Notes: generated from the sequence alone by a model not told the origin. DNA of 17,648 bases from an uncultured Anaerotruncus sp. (GCA_905210995.1 CAJLZE010000047.1:1-17648), one strand, 5' to 3'; shown: positions 1 through 6,833, counted from the stretch's first letter. Program-made: numbers and translations.

Positions 1-215
1 GAACAACTGTCAAAAAACACAGCGGCGCCGTCGGCTATGCGGCGCATGGCGATAAGCTCGGGAAGCATTGCGGCATCCGCACCGCCGTCGAGCAGAGCAT
101 CAAGCCGAAGCACCGGCGCCGTAATTCCGGCGGCATCGGCTCCCGTCTCTCCGATGGCAAGATTGAACCCACGCAGCCGTGACGCACGGCGAAAAAGCAG
201 CGCCGAGGTCAGCAT
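1..215 (-). CDS. Unrecognised protein, partial (runs off left edge)
   Basis: An open frame of about 71 codons starts at an ATG at 215 and runs without a stop to the window edge, so its C-terminus is missing. It is Ala- and Leu-rich with Gly and Asp. Its ATG overlaps the end of the upstream gene as ATGCTGA, a 7-base overlap, which would suit translational coupling. In this frame a TGA lies three codons before the ATG, so the frame cannot extend upstream. I do not recognise a family. The spacing of hydrophobic and small residues, read on from the upstream protein, loosely resembles the N-box region of a histidine-kinase ATPase domain. If that is right, the two frames are one gene split by a one-base deletion near 211-216. 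Confidence 0.45.
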   Translation of the reverse strand, partial: MLTSALLFRRASRLRGFNLAIGETGADAAGITAPVLRLDALLDGGADAAMLPELIAMRRIADGAAVFFDSC

Positions 216-769
216 AGCGCTTCAAAAGCTCCGCTGTCAAAGCCGAGTGCCGATAACGCACATCCGACCGGCACGCCGACCGATATCCCCGCACCCGCAA
301 AGCGCGCTGCCTCGACCGCAGCGTCGGCAATACGGAAGTATAGCGGATCGCCCGGCAAGGCATCTGCGATCTGCACCGCACGCTCCTCAAACGCCGATAC
401 CGACTCAAGCGACGGCGGGAGAGCGGCAGCACCGACCGATCCTTCCCCCGCAACGGGAAATACCGCAAGCGAAACACCGAGGAGCCCGAGAGCGCCGTAC
501 AGAAAGAGGTCGCCCGAGAGCCACGTCGCGGCAGAACGATCGGGCTTGCCGTGCGCCCTGCCGAAAAGCACTCCGTCGGTGACGGCAGGGAGCCTTCCCG
601 ACGCAAAGCAGTCGGATATCTGGCTGCCCGGACGCAGCACCGACGCCGGCGCACGCGATGCGGCTATCATACCGTCGCGCGCGAAAAAGACCGCCGCGGC
701 ATCACCGAAAACACGGCGTGCCGCCTCATCGGGTGAAATGTAAAAATAGCGCTCGGCAAATACGTTCAT
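209..769 (-). CDS. Unrecognised 186-residue protein
   Basis: The ATG at 769 is preceded by GGAAAGG at a good distance, so the start is well supported. Residues 1-60 contain a stretch (FFARDGMIAASRA) that faintly recalls a PAS-type sensor fold. Residues 90-115 form one hydrophobic segment (FLYGALGLLGVSLAVFPVAG) that could be a membrane helix or a buried core. The C-terminus ends in FDSGAFEALC, directly before the overlapping downstream frame. No catalytic motif is visible. It could be an independent small protein coupled to the next gene, or the N-terminal part of a frameshifted sensor-kinase-like protein. The reading frame is convincing as coding; the function is unknown. Confidence 0.5.
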   Translation of the reverse strand: MNVFAERYFYISPDEAARRVFGDAAAVFFARDGMIAASRAPASVLRPGSQISDCFASGRLPAVTDGVLFGRAHGKPDRSAATWLSGDLFLYGALGLLGVSLAVFPVAGEGSVGAAALPPSLESVSAFEERAVQIADALPGDPLYFRIADAAVEAARFAGAGISVGVPVGCALSALGFDSGAFEALC

Positions 770-946
770 GTCAAAAACCTTTCCACTGCCGCAGCAGCCG
801 CCGATGATACCCGTTCGTTATGCCTATTGTAGCACAATAATGTTGTACATTTATTGAAATATTGCCGCACGAAGGTAAACAAACACAAAAGTCGTAATAT
901 GTCGCACGAAAAAAGCCGCAAAGCGGTAAAAAAAATGAAAAAACAC

Positions 947-975
947 TTGACAAACACGGCGCGGGATGATATAAT
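947..975 (+). promoter_or_regulatory. Consensus sigma-A promoter for the tRNA pair
   Basis: TTGACA at 947-952 and TATAAT at 970-975 are separated by exactly 17 bases. Both hexamers match consensus perfectly, as expected for a stable-RNA promoter. The predicted start near 982 lies about 35 bases before tRNA-Leu. Confidence 0.93.
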
Positions 976-1016
976 GTACAGGCAATGAAAAAAGGGTTGT
1001 GCATTCCGCTTGCCGA

Positions 1017-1105
1017 GCCGGTGTGGCGGAACAGGCAGACGCCTTGGACTTAAAATCCAATGTTGCGAAAGCAACGTACCGGTTCGACCCCGGTCACCGG
1101 CACCA
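1017..1105 (+). tRNA. tRNA-Leu (anticodon UAA)
   Basis: The acceptor arms GCCGGTG (1017-1023) and CACCGGC (1095-1101) pair fully. They are followed by discriminator A and an encoded CCA (1103-1105). The anticodon stem TTGGA/TCCAA encloses the loop CTTAAAA, giving anticodon TAA at 1051-1053. A long variable arm (TGTTGCGAAAGCAACG) and the T-arm with GGTTCGACCCC confirm a class II leucine tRNA. It is the first gene of a two-tRNA transcript. Confidence 0.97.
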
Positions 1106-1112
1106 TATATAT

Positions 1113-1189
1113 CGCGGAGTGGAGCAGTTGGTAGCTCGTCGGGCTCATAACCCGGAGGCCGTGTGGTTCAAGTCCCACCTCCGCAACCA
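1113..1189 (+). tRNA. Initiator tRNA-Met (anticodon CAU), irregular T-stem
   Basis: Anticodon CAT lies at 1146-1148 in loop CTCATAA. Two initiator hallmarks are present: the first acceptor pair is C1113 opposite A1185 (mismatched), and the anticodon stem carries three stacked G:C pairs (GGG/CCC). CCA is encoded at 1187-1189. The T-arm is odd: six bases, GTGTGG (1161-1166), face five bases, CCCAC (1174-1178), around the loop TTCAAGT. The best pairing needs one bulged T, probably T1164. It follows tRNA-Leu by seven bases in the same transcript. Confidence 0.93.
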
Positions 1190-1193
1190 TATC

Positions 1194-1234
1194 GAGTGTT
1201 CATAACGGATTTGAGTTATGAACACTCATTTTTT
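1194..1234 (+). terminator. Rho-independent terminator of the tRNA operon
   Basis: A perfect 13-bp stem, GAGTGTTCATAAC (1194-1206) with GTTATGAACACTC (1215-1227), has an 8-base loop and is followed by A and T6. It starts five bases after the CCA of tRNA-Met. Confidence 0.94.
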
Positions 1235-1241
1235 ATGCTTC

Positions 1242-1275
1242 TTTTTTTGAGCAGGTCTGGCACCTGCTCTTTTTT
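1242..1275. terminator. Bidirectional terminator behind the recombinase stump
   Basis: GAGCAGGT (1249-1256) pairs with ACCTGCTC (1262-1269) around a five-base loop. It is flanked by T7 on the left and T6 on the right of the plus strand, so it can end transcription in both directions. It lies directly after the stop codon of the minus-strand recombinase fragment and probably arrived with it. Confidence 0.82.
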
Positions 1276-1867
1276 ATGCCGGGATGTACTCTACAGCAAC
1301 ACCTTGCCGTGTTTCTGCAACATAATGCTCCGTTAGCGGTGCTTCCGGAATGTCAATATAGCCCACGAAACGGTAATGAATCACAATTTTTTGCGTTCTG
1401 TTTTTGCCTACACCTTGTGTTTCATACACTTCGATTCGGTCAATCAGTTCACGCAAAAGCGGGGCAGTCAACTTGTCCATTTGCATAAATCGACGAATGG
1501 CAGCAATGAATTTGTCTTTGTTTGCCGATCGGCGTTCCGATTCGGCAATGCGCTCCCGTAGTTGTGGAATTTTTGTTTTCAGTGCAAGCTGTTCTTCATC
1601 ATATTCGTGGGTGACTTGCAGAAATCCCTCATCCGAAAGCAATCCCTCCGCATTCTTTTCAAATGCCTTTTTATAGAGACGGGAAACAGTTTCTGTGCGC
1701 ATAATTGCTTTTTGCAGTTCGCCTTCAAGCTGTTTCCTTTCTGCTGCAATTTCTTGATTGGTCTTGCTTTCGAGCAGATTTGCAAACTGCAATTCATCAT
1801 CTTGAAGAAATTGTGCTAACCTTCGCAGCTCCAATTTAACCACATGCTCAATAGCGTCTGCCCGCAC
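1274..1867 (-). pseudogene. C-terminal stump of a large serine recombinase (DUF4368 tail)
   Basis: The protein is an acidic, coiled-coil-like helix region (about residues 15-110, rich in E, K and Q). It is followed by LLRELIDRIEVYE and a tail with KNRTQKIVIHYRFVGYIDIP, typical of the DUF4368 C-terminus of Tn-associated clostridial serine recombinases. The family is usually above 500 residues. The N-terminal resolvase domain with its catalytic Ser and the recombinase zinc-ribbon domain are absent. Reading upstream from the GTG at 1867, about a dozen further in-frame codons end at a TAA at 1907-1909 with no recombinase similarity. The gene is therefore cut off rather than merely mis-started. 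It is visibly more AT-rich than its neighbours, consistent with acquisition by transfer. The stump lies next to a tRNA operon and cannot recombine DNA. Confidence 0.88.
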
Positions 1868-2007
1868 ATACCGGTAACAAACGCATTGTATCCCGAAGCA
1901 TCCGACTTACAAACGGTTTGCGAAAAGATCGAAAAACGGCAGAGAGACACCGGGGCGCCGCCGAGAAATTTTATATGCGGTGCTGCTTACTATATTCCTT
2001 GCACCTC

Positions 2008-2036
2008 TTGACAACCGAACGGTAGGTAGTTATAAT
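2008..2036 (+). promoter_or_regulatory. Sigma-A promoter with operator-like spacer
   Basis: TTGACA (2008-2013), 17 bases, TATAAT (2031-2036). The spacer begins ACCGAACGGT (2014-2023), an ACCG/CGGT inverted repeat followed by AGGTAGT. This arrangement is common in self-repressed TetR-family promoters. The gene that follows is a TetR remnant lacking its DNA-binding part. The promoter probably also drives the acetyltransferase genes downstream. Confidence 0.85.
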
Positions 2037-2053
2037 ATATAAGGGATGTACCG

Positions 2054-2438
2054 GTGCTGACGCGGAATGAAAAAAGGATGAACATAAAAAAGCCGCAAAA
2101 GGGAGCCATGCTCGGCATCGGACTGAATTATATCCGCTTTGCGATCGAAGAGCCGAATCTGTTCCGTTTTCTTTTTCAGTCGGATTATTTCGGCGGCGCC
2201 ACTCCGCTCGATCTGATCGACGCCGAGGAGCTCGCCCCCGTCCTTTCGGCTATGCAGGTGGCATTGGGTGTCGGCGCCGAACAAACAAAAAAAGATCTTT
2301 CTGACGGTTTTTCTGTTTGCGCACGGATATGCAAGCATCATCGCCAACAATGCACTGAAATATGACGAGGATATTATAAGCTCCCGGCTTGAGCGGGCGT
2401 ACAGAGGCGCGATACCGGCGGTACGGGAAGAAATATAA
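2054..2438 (+). pseudogene. TetR-family regulator remnant: no HTH, plus frameshift
   Basis: The surviving protein matches the C-terminal WHG-type ligand domain of TetR regulators. It has YIRFAIEEPNLFRFLFQSDYF near the start and FLFAHGYASIIANNAL near the end. About 75 residues, including the whole N-terminal helix-turn-helix, are missing: the promoter is joined almost directly to the C-terminal domain. A second lesion is a run of seven A at 2287-2293. The first frame goes on to a premature stop at 2365. The true continuation (IFLTVFLFAHGYASI...) is in another frame and ends at TAA 2436-2438. Removing one A restores the frame. The product cannot bind DNA as a normal repressor, so the self-type operator in its promoter has probably lost its regulator. 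Coordinates use the GTG at 2054, preceded by AAGGGATG; the ATG at 2078 is the alternative. Confidence 0.85.
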
Positions 2439-2458
2439 AAGCAGCGAAAGGAAAAGCT

Positions 2459-3205
2459 ATGAACTATATACACATCACCAAAGAAAACATCGACAAAGAA
2501 CACATCTGCTGCGCCATGTCAGGCAAGCAGAGCCTTGCCAAAAAGGAATGGCTGAAGCAGCGCTTTGACGAGGGACTGGTCTTTTACCGCAGCGAGGAGC
2601 GCGGCAAGTGCTTTATCGAATATATCCCGACGGAAAACGCATGGGTGCCCATCGAGGCTGACGGCTGGCTCTACATCAACTGCCTGTGGATCGCGGGCTC
2701 GATGAAAGGGCACGGATATTCGAACGACCTTCTCTCCGCGTGCATACGCGACGCCGGGACGCAGAAAAAGAAAGGCATCTGCATTCTCAGCGCCGAGGGA
2801 CGGAAGCGGGAATTTCTCGCCGACCCGAAATATCTCGCTTACAAGGGCTTTATGACCGCAGACATATCCGACTGCGGGATCAGTCTGATGTACCTGCCCC
2901 TTGTGCCGGATGCCGAGCCGCCGAAATTCAGAGAGTGCGCCAAGCACCCCGGCGTGACCGAGGACGGATTTGTCCTTTATTATACCGACCAATGCCCGTT
3001 TACGTATTATTGGGTGCCGAGGGTGCAGGAGGTGGCAAAAGAACACGGCATCCCTCTCAAGGTCATCCATATCACCGACAGGGAGACGGCGCAAAACGCA
3101 CCCGCACCGGTGACGACATATGCCCTGTTCCGGGACGGAAAATTTCTGACGCAGAGCATCCAATCGGATAAAAAGTTTCTGGCGCTGGCGGGAGTGCGGG
3201 ATTGA
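2459..3205 (+). CDS. GNAT acetyltransferase with YoaP C-terminal domain
   Basis: The N-terminal half (about residues 1-150) is a GNAT fold. The acetyl-CoA-binding strand and loop lie near residues 76-92 (LWIAGSMKGHGYSNDLL). Residues 160-248 match the YoaP-type domain, a thioredoxin-like fold with QCPFTYYWV at 178-186 and a conserved TYALFRDGKFLT near 220. The two-domain layout and 248-residue length are those of Bacillus YoaP-like proteins. Their substrate is not established, so neither is the one here. The ATG at 2459 follows GAAAGGAAAAGCT, an adequate ribosome binding site, 20 bases after the TetR remnant. It is probably transcribed from the promoter at 2008-2036. The protein is cytoplasmic, and no lesion is visible. 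Confidence 0.9.
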   Translation: MNYIHITKENIDKEHICCAMSGKQSLAKKEWLKQRFDEGLVFYRSEERGKCFIEYIPTENAWVPIEADGWLYINCLWIAGSMKGHGYSNDLLSACIRDAGTQKKKGICILSAEGRKREFLADPKYLAYKGFMTADISDCGISLMYLPLVPDAEPPKFRECAKHPGVTEDGFVLYYTDQCPFTYYWVPRVQEVAKEHGIPLKVIHITDRETAQNAPAPVTTYALFRDGKFLTQSIQSDKKFLALAGVRD

Positions 3206-3356
3206 GCCGGAGGTCGCGTCCGACCGTGTGACCGGGTGCTCGATACCCGTGAACAGTGTATCCGGAAGCGTGCCGATTCGGGCTCCGTCAATGCGCAACG
3301 CACTTCATCAAGACCGGCAGGCATCAACTACTACAGGAAGGGAGCGCAGCAGAATT

Positions 3357-3773
3357 ATGAACTTCAGGATCACCGACGACGGAAATGACCGCGATATCAA
3401 TGAGATCCATGAAATGCTGAGAGAATACAATCTCCGCCAACGCGAAGCATCGGAAAATGTTCCGCTCGGGATATTTCTTGAAGACGAGAACGGCAAAAAG
3501 CTTGCCGGATTGACCGGAGAGACATTCGGCAACTGGCTTTGCATCCGATTTCTTTTCGTCGGCGAACCGCTCAGGGGCAGGGGGATGGGAAGCAAGCTGT
3601 TAACGGCTGCGGAAAGCGAAGCCCAACGCCGCGGCTGCAAGTATGCTTTTGTGGACACTTTCTCCTTTCAGGCACCCGCATTTTACGAAAAGCATGGATA
3701 TCGGGAGGTCTTTACCCTCGAAGAATATCCGTACACCGGGAAAAGGCACTATTACACGAAAGAATTACTCTGA
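3357..3773 (+). CDS. GNAT-family N-acetyltransferase
   Basis: This 138-residue protein has the full GNAT core. A substrate-side N-terminal region is followed by FLFVGEPLRGRGMGSKLLTA (RGRGMG pyrophosphate-binding loop at 73-78). Motif B follows, with TFSFQAPAFYEKHGYR near 101-116. The family transfers acetyl from acetyl-CoA to an amine on a small molecule or peptide; the acceptor cannot be read from sequence. The frame is open from 3228, but the ATG at 3357 is preferred. It is preceded by AGGAAGGGAG, and the residues encoded upstream do not look like GNAT sequence. About 150 bases separate it from the YoaP-type gene, with no promoter or terminator seen between them. Its stop is immediately followed by the start of a short glyoxalase-like fragment. 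Confidence 0.87.
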   Translation: MNFRITDDGNDRDINEIHEMLREYNLRQREASENVPLGIFLEDENGKKLAGLTGETFGNWLCIRFLFVGEPLRGRGMGSKLLTAAESEAQRRGCKYAFVDTFSFQAPAFYEKHGYREVFTLEEYPYTGKRHYYTKELL

Positions 3774-3776
3774 TGT

Positions 3777-3938
3777 ATGAAATACATGGGTCCATTGATC
3801 GCAATAAAAGATGTTGAAAAAAGCAACCGTGCACATTTTTCTGCGCAGGGACCAATGGGTATTACGCTTGACTTTGTGATGTCAAGCCCTAGCGTGCAAA
3901 ATAAGAAATTGCGTAGTGGAGAATCGTTATGCAGATAA
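3777..3938 (+). pseudogene. Fragment of a VOC/glyoxalase-type protein
   Basis: A 53-codon frame starts at ATG 3777, four bases after the preceding stop. Its first 17 residues (MKYMGPLIAIKDVEKSN) look like the first strand of vicinal-oxygen-chelate (glyoxalase/bleomycin-resistance) proteins, which often begin with a PLIAVKDVEKSK-like segment. A later GITLDF could match the second strand. The family needs about 120 residues, and the rest is missing or scrambled. The end of the frame overlaps the start of the next gene and includes that gene's ribosome binding site (GGAGAATC). The similarity is short, so this is a cautious call. It may simply be a spacer. Confidence 0.5.
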
Positions 3939-4858
3939 GTCGTTTTTTTATGAACGGAGATATAAAAGGCGCCATTGCATACATGCGCAGTCACGAGGAA
4001 TTCAATGACGTTCTTCCCGCGTATGTTGCGCTTTTCGAGATTTGCGAATATCGCAAATATGATATACCGGATGCCCTCAACGGTATCCTGCGTTTGTATC
4101 AGATATATTTACGCGACACCTTTTACTGCGGTATTCCGGAACCGGAAGCGGCAGACAAGCTGCTGGCAGGGCTGAAAGCGGTCGCGGGTATGCCGGATGC
4201 GGATGAGGAGCAGCTGACAGAGCGGCTCCGTTCGCTGTTTGAAGCGGAGGGCTATCATGCGCTTTTCGGGAAAACGCAGGGATATTACGGTCCGTATATC
4301 TGGCGCGAGACGGTCCCGACCGTCTATCGCGTCGAACTGCCGGAAGGAGAGGCGGAATATACGGTCAATATCCTGAAAGGCTTTGTGTTTCGCGGGTGGA
4401 TGGACTATCTGACCTTCGGCAGGTTCGGCACCGGCGGCTGGGCGTCCCCCGACGGCACCGTAAACTGCGTCGGGCAGGCATACGACTTTGAAAGCGAGAG
4501 GTTCCTCGTTTCTATTTTGAAGCACGAGGCGCAGCATACCGTGGATATGAAACGGTTCCCGGGCATCACTCCCGCAGAGCTGGAATACCGCGCAAAGCTC
4601 GTGGAGCTCCATTACTCCGGCGATATTTCGTTGCTGCAAAAGTTCATATCGGAAGCGGATGAGGGCAAAACTGGCGACAGCCATGCGGTCGCTTCCGCAC
4701 GGATCAGACGCGAGTTTGCAGACACGGATCAAACGGAGCTCCCACGCATCAGGACGCGGGCACTTGAGCTGCTTCGTGCGCATACGGATGAAATGAAAGA
4801 AAAATATGAGAAAGCAGTGACCGACGACAGGGCGCAGCCGAGCTCGGCGCAAATGTAA
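3929..4858 (+). CDS. Putative zinc metallopeptidase-like protein (HEAQH)
   Basis: This is a 309-residue cytoplasmic protein with no signal peptide or membrane segment. Residues 199-203 are HEAQH, an exact HExxH zinc-binding motif inside a predicted helix (FLVSILKHEAQHTVD). About 16 residues on is AELEYRAKLVEL, whose Glu219 is well placed as the third zinc ligand of a gluzincin. The N-terminal 110 residues are helical. Residues 120-195 look like the strand-rich half of a zincin core. Acting as a peptidase is inference. The motif could also belong to an inactive zincin or another hydrolase. The start at 3929 has GGAG about seven bases upstream. The gene lies between an acetyltransferase and a broken acetyltransferase. 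I do not recognise a named family. Confidence 0.75.
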   Translation: MQISRFFMNGDIKGAIAYMRSHEEFNDVLPAYVALFEICEYRKYDIPDALNGILRLYQIYLRDTFYCGIPEPEAADKLLAGLKAVAGMPDADEEQLTERLRSLFEAEGYHALFGKTQGYYGPYIWRETVPTVYRVELPEGEAEYTVNILKGFVFRGWMDYLTFGRFGTGGWASPDGTVNCVGQAYDFESERFLVSILKHEAQHTVDMKRFPGITPAELEYRAKLVELHYSGDISLLQKFISEADEGKTGDSHAVASARIRREFADTDQTELPRIRTRALELLRAHTDEMKEKYEKAVTDDRAQPSSAQM

Positions 4859-4945
4859 CGCCGAACGGCGGAACGGACATTCCGCACGCTCCCTTCGTAT
4901 CGAGCCCGAACAGATCAAAATAAAAAAGAAAAGTGAGCAAATGCC

Positions 4946-5347
4946 ATGAAAAATCCACCTTATGAGATCGTCCGCGCGCAGGCAGAGGATGCCGCCGCGT
5001 TATTGGAGTATCTGAAGATCATCGGCGGAGAGACCGACAACCTCAGCTTCGGACCGGAGGGCGTGCCGCTTGACGAAAAAACCGAGCGCGCCTACCTTAC
5101 CATGCAGGCAGAGTCGCACGACAATATCCAGCTGCTTGCCAAGGTGAACGGCGAGATCATCGGCACCGCAAGCCTCAATCGCAAGCCGAACCGCATGCAC
5201 CACCGCGCCGAGTTCGGCATCAGCCTGAAAAAAGCATGGTGGGGCTGCGGCGCGGCGGCGCATGCGCTGTCGGCATTCGGCCCCGGCGCACACCCGACGC
5301 TTTGTTTTTCGAACCGGACAATGCGGCCATCAAAAACGAAGATCTGA
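4946..5347 (+). pseudogene. Broken GNAT acetyltransferase
   Basis: Residues 1-102 follow a GNAT protein closely: an N-terminal R-x-A-x-x-D-A-A-A-L-L segment, LLAKVNGEIIGTASL (strand 4) and HHRAEFGISLKKAWWGCG (89-102). In intact relatives that last motif leads into the acetyl-CoA loop and the C-terminal alpha/beta half. Here the loop reads GCGAAAHALSAF and then turns into Pro-, Arg- and Ser-rich sequence, stopping at 5347. The frame two bases on contains EPDNAAIK, which resembles the usual DNxxAIxLYE strand, but ends at once. The distal third therefore seems lost through a frameshift and deletion, and the acetyl-CoA site is incomplete. The intended start is ATG 4946. Confidence 0.72.
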
Positions 5348-5357
5348 GGTGATCATT

Positions 5358-5573
5358 ATGATTTGTCCGAAATGCGGAAAGGAAATGAGAAACGGCTATC
5401 TTTTCGGCAGCAAAGACGGGGCTTTCAGTTTTGCGAACGAAGTGCCCGGCACTCTTGAAAACGCAAAAAATGCAGACGGTTTTGTGAAGATAACAGGGCT
5501 TGGCGCAGGCCGCAGAACGAGCACGGCAGCCTGCTGCTGCGATGAGTGCAGAATTATCATTATTCAATATTGA
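5358..5573 (+). CDS. Small zinc-ribbon protein, DUF6487-like
   Basis: This 71-residue protein begins MICPKCGKEM, a CPxCG knuckle, and ends near CCCDECRIIIIQY, supplying the second Cys pair. Between them is a strand-rich stretch with SKDGAFSF. The overall pattern, including the hydrophobic C-terminus, matches the DUF6487 family of small Firmicutes proteins of unknown role. A structural zinc is expected. The ribosome binding site GAGGTGAT ends five bases before the ATG, so the start is secure. It lies directly after the broken acetyltransferase and 17 bases before the membrane-protein gene, so it is probably co-transcribed. Confidence 0.82.
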   Translation: MICPKCGKEMRNGYLFGSKDGAFSFANEVPGTLENAKNADGFVKITGLGAGRRTSTAACCCDECRIIIIQY

Positions 5574-5590
5574 AGGGACGCGGCGGGATC

Positions 5591-6004
5591 ATGAAACTTT
5601 ATTTCGGAAATGCCGTAACGTCGGCAACTACGGGGATGATACTTATTATGCTCGGTTTTATCGGGTATTCGGTCTATAACCGCGAAAACATTCAATATTG
5701 GGGGCGCAGAACAGCGCTTTTGCTGATATTCGGCCTTGTTGTCTGCTGCTTTGCCGCGGCACGTGACGGACTGGACAAAACAATACAGCACACCATCGAC
5801 GGCAGCTGCGCGCCGGGGATCTTCCCGCTCATCAGTATCCCCACCGTTGTCGGCTGCATAGGGGCGTTGTTTATCATTATTGCCGCGATCGCCACGCCTG
5901 CCGCAAAAACGCAGCAGGTGCGCGAGGTGTGGTTCTATATCATGTCGGGCGGTGCGGTGATGAAGATCGCCACCATGGAGATCGCGAGAATTTTTATGAG
6001 ATAA
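5591..6004 (+). CDS. Small four-helix membrane protein, unknown function
   Basis: A 137-residue protein with likely membrane helices at about residues 12-28, 41-57, 77-101 and 113-130. Short charged links include YNRENIQYWGRR and TPAAKTQQVRE. The frame is open from 5546, but the ATG at 5591 follows GGCGGGATC and removes a non-hydrophobic N-terminal tail, so it is preferred. I do not recognise the family, and there are no transport or catalytic motifs. It sits 17 bases after the zinc-ribbon gene and could share its transcript. Confidence 0.7.
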   Translation: MKLYFGNAVTSATTGMILIMLGFIGYSVYNRENIQYWGRRTALLLIFGLVVCCFAAARDGLDKTIQHTIDGSCAPGIFPLISIPTVVGCIGALFIIIAAIATPAAKTQQVREVWFYIMSGGAVMKIATMEIARIFMR

Positions 6005-6022
6005 TAATCTCGGGAGGGACGG

Positions 6023-6079
6023 ATGAACATACACATAAGCAGCCGATACGCTGTCGGCACCGCGGGAGATGAGTCATGA
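6023..6079 (+). other. 18-residue open frame before the CAT-like gene
   Basis: An ATG at 6023 with CGGGAGGGACGG just upstream opens an 18-codon frame (MNIHISSRYAVGTAGDES). Its TGA overlaps the next ATG as ATGA. Two readings are possible. The start resembles the first residues of Rrf2-family regulators (ISSRYAV), so it may be a regulator stump. Alternatively it could be a leader peptide for translational control, as classical inducible cat genes have. A small hairpin (GCCGA/TCGGC) lies inside it but does not cover the next ribosome binding site. Confidence 0.4.
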
Positions 6080-6726
6080 AGCCGACCGCCGTTGACCCGA
6101 AAAGCACGACCCGCGCGGCGGCATTCGACCTTTGGATGAGCGCACCGAACCCGATGGTGACTTTTTTCAAAACGCTCGATGTCACACCGCTTGTGAGGTA
6201 CTCCCGCAGGCGCGGCCTTAAATTCAATATGCTCATGTGCTGGTGCGTCGGAAAGGCGGCAAGCGGGATCAAAGAGTTTTACCTGCTCCCCGTCGGACAT
6301 GAACTTCTGAAATACGATACGATCGCGGTGAATACCATCGTAAAAAACAGGACAGGCGAGGTCAGCTCCTGCGATGTACCGTTTTCCGACAGCCTTGCGC
6401 GATTCAACGCCGATTATCTGCTTCTGACCCGCGAAGCGGCGGAAAGCTGCGCAGATCACGACCTGACCGACAGCATGGTCATAGGCACCTCGGCGATAAT
6501 CGATACCGAGATCGACGGTGCCGTCGGTATGAACAGCGGCATTTTCAACAACCCCTTTATCATCTAGGGCAGATACCGCAGAGGTCTTTTCAAAACAACG
6601 CTCGGGCTGTCCTTTCAGTTCCATCACACGCAGATGGACGGAGCGCACGCGGGGCGGTTTCTTGAGCGGCTGCAAGACGTCATCTTTGATCTGAAAGCGC
6701 AGATCTCCCAAAGCCGGCGGATGTGA
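6076..6726 (+). pseudogene. CatA-like O-acetyltransferase with internal amber codon
   Basis: Read through its internal stop, the 216-codon product matches the chloramphenicol acetyltransferase-like family. It has NMLMCWCVGKAA near residues 55-66, VPFSDSLARFNADY, GMNSGIFNNPFII, and the catalytic HHTQMDG with the active-site His at codon 184. A TAG at 6565-6567 (codon 164) interrupts FII-GRYRRG. Relatives usually have Trp here, so a TGG to TAG change is the simplest cause. The same frame continues cleanly to TGA 6724-6726, so no other lesion is seen. A protein ending at the TAG would lack the catalytic His and be inactive. Suppression of the amber codon is possible but unsupported. The ribosome binding site is GGGAGATGAG. 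The real acceptor substrate is uncertain, as many CatA-like proteins are not chloramphenicol enzymes. Confidence 0.85.
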
Positions 6727-6833
6727 GGCAGTGCATCCCTCTTGCCGCGATAACGCGGAAAAAGACGCTCCGATCATTGCGGCCGCCGAAGTCAGATGCG
6801 GTATGATACATATTGCACCGTCAAAAATAAGAA

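Noticed and set aside
816..860. Promoter for the left-edge minus-strand gene
   Set aside because: TACAAT is present on the minus strand but no acceptable -35 box lies 16-18 bases upstream.
2287..2293. Programmed frameshift in the TetR A7 run
   Set aside because: The needed change is loss of one A (a +1 shift), no stimulatory structure was found, and the HTH is missing anyway. Decay or sequencing error is simpler.
2519..3298. 259-codon minus-strand frame opposite the YoaP-type gene
   Set aside because: It has no recognisable domain and no ribosome binding site; the plus-strand frame has full GNAT and YoaP motifs.
4109..4918. 269-codon minus-strand frame opposite the HEAQH gene
   Set aside because: It is Arg-, Cys- and His-rich without motifs, while the plus strand has a good ribosome binding site and the HExxH helix.
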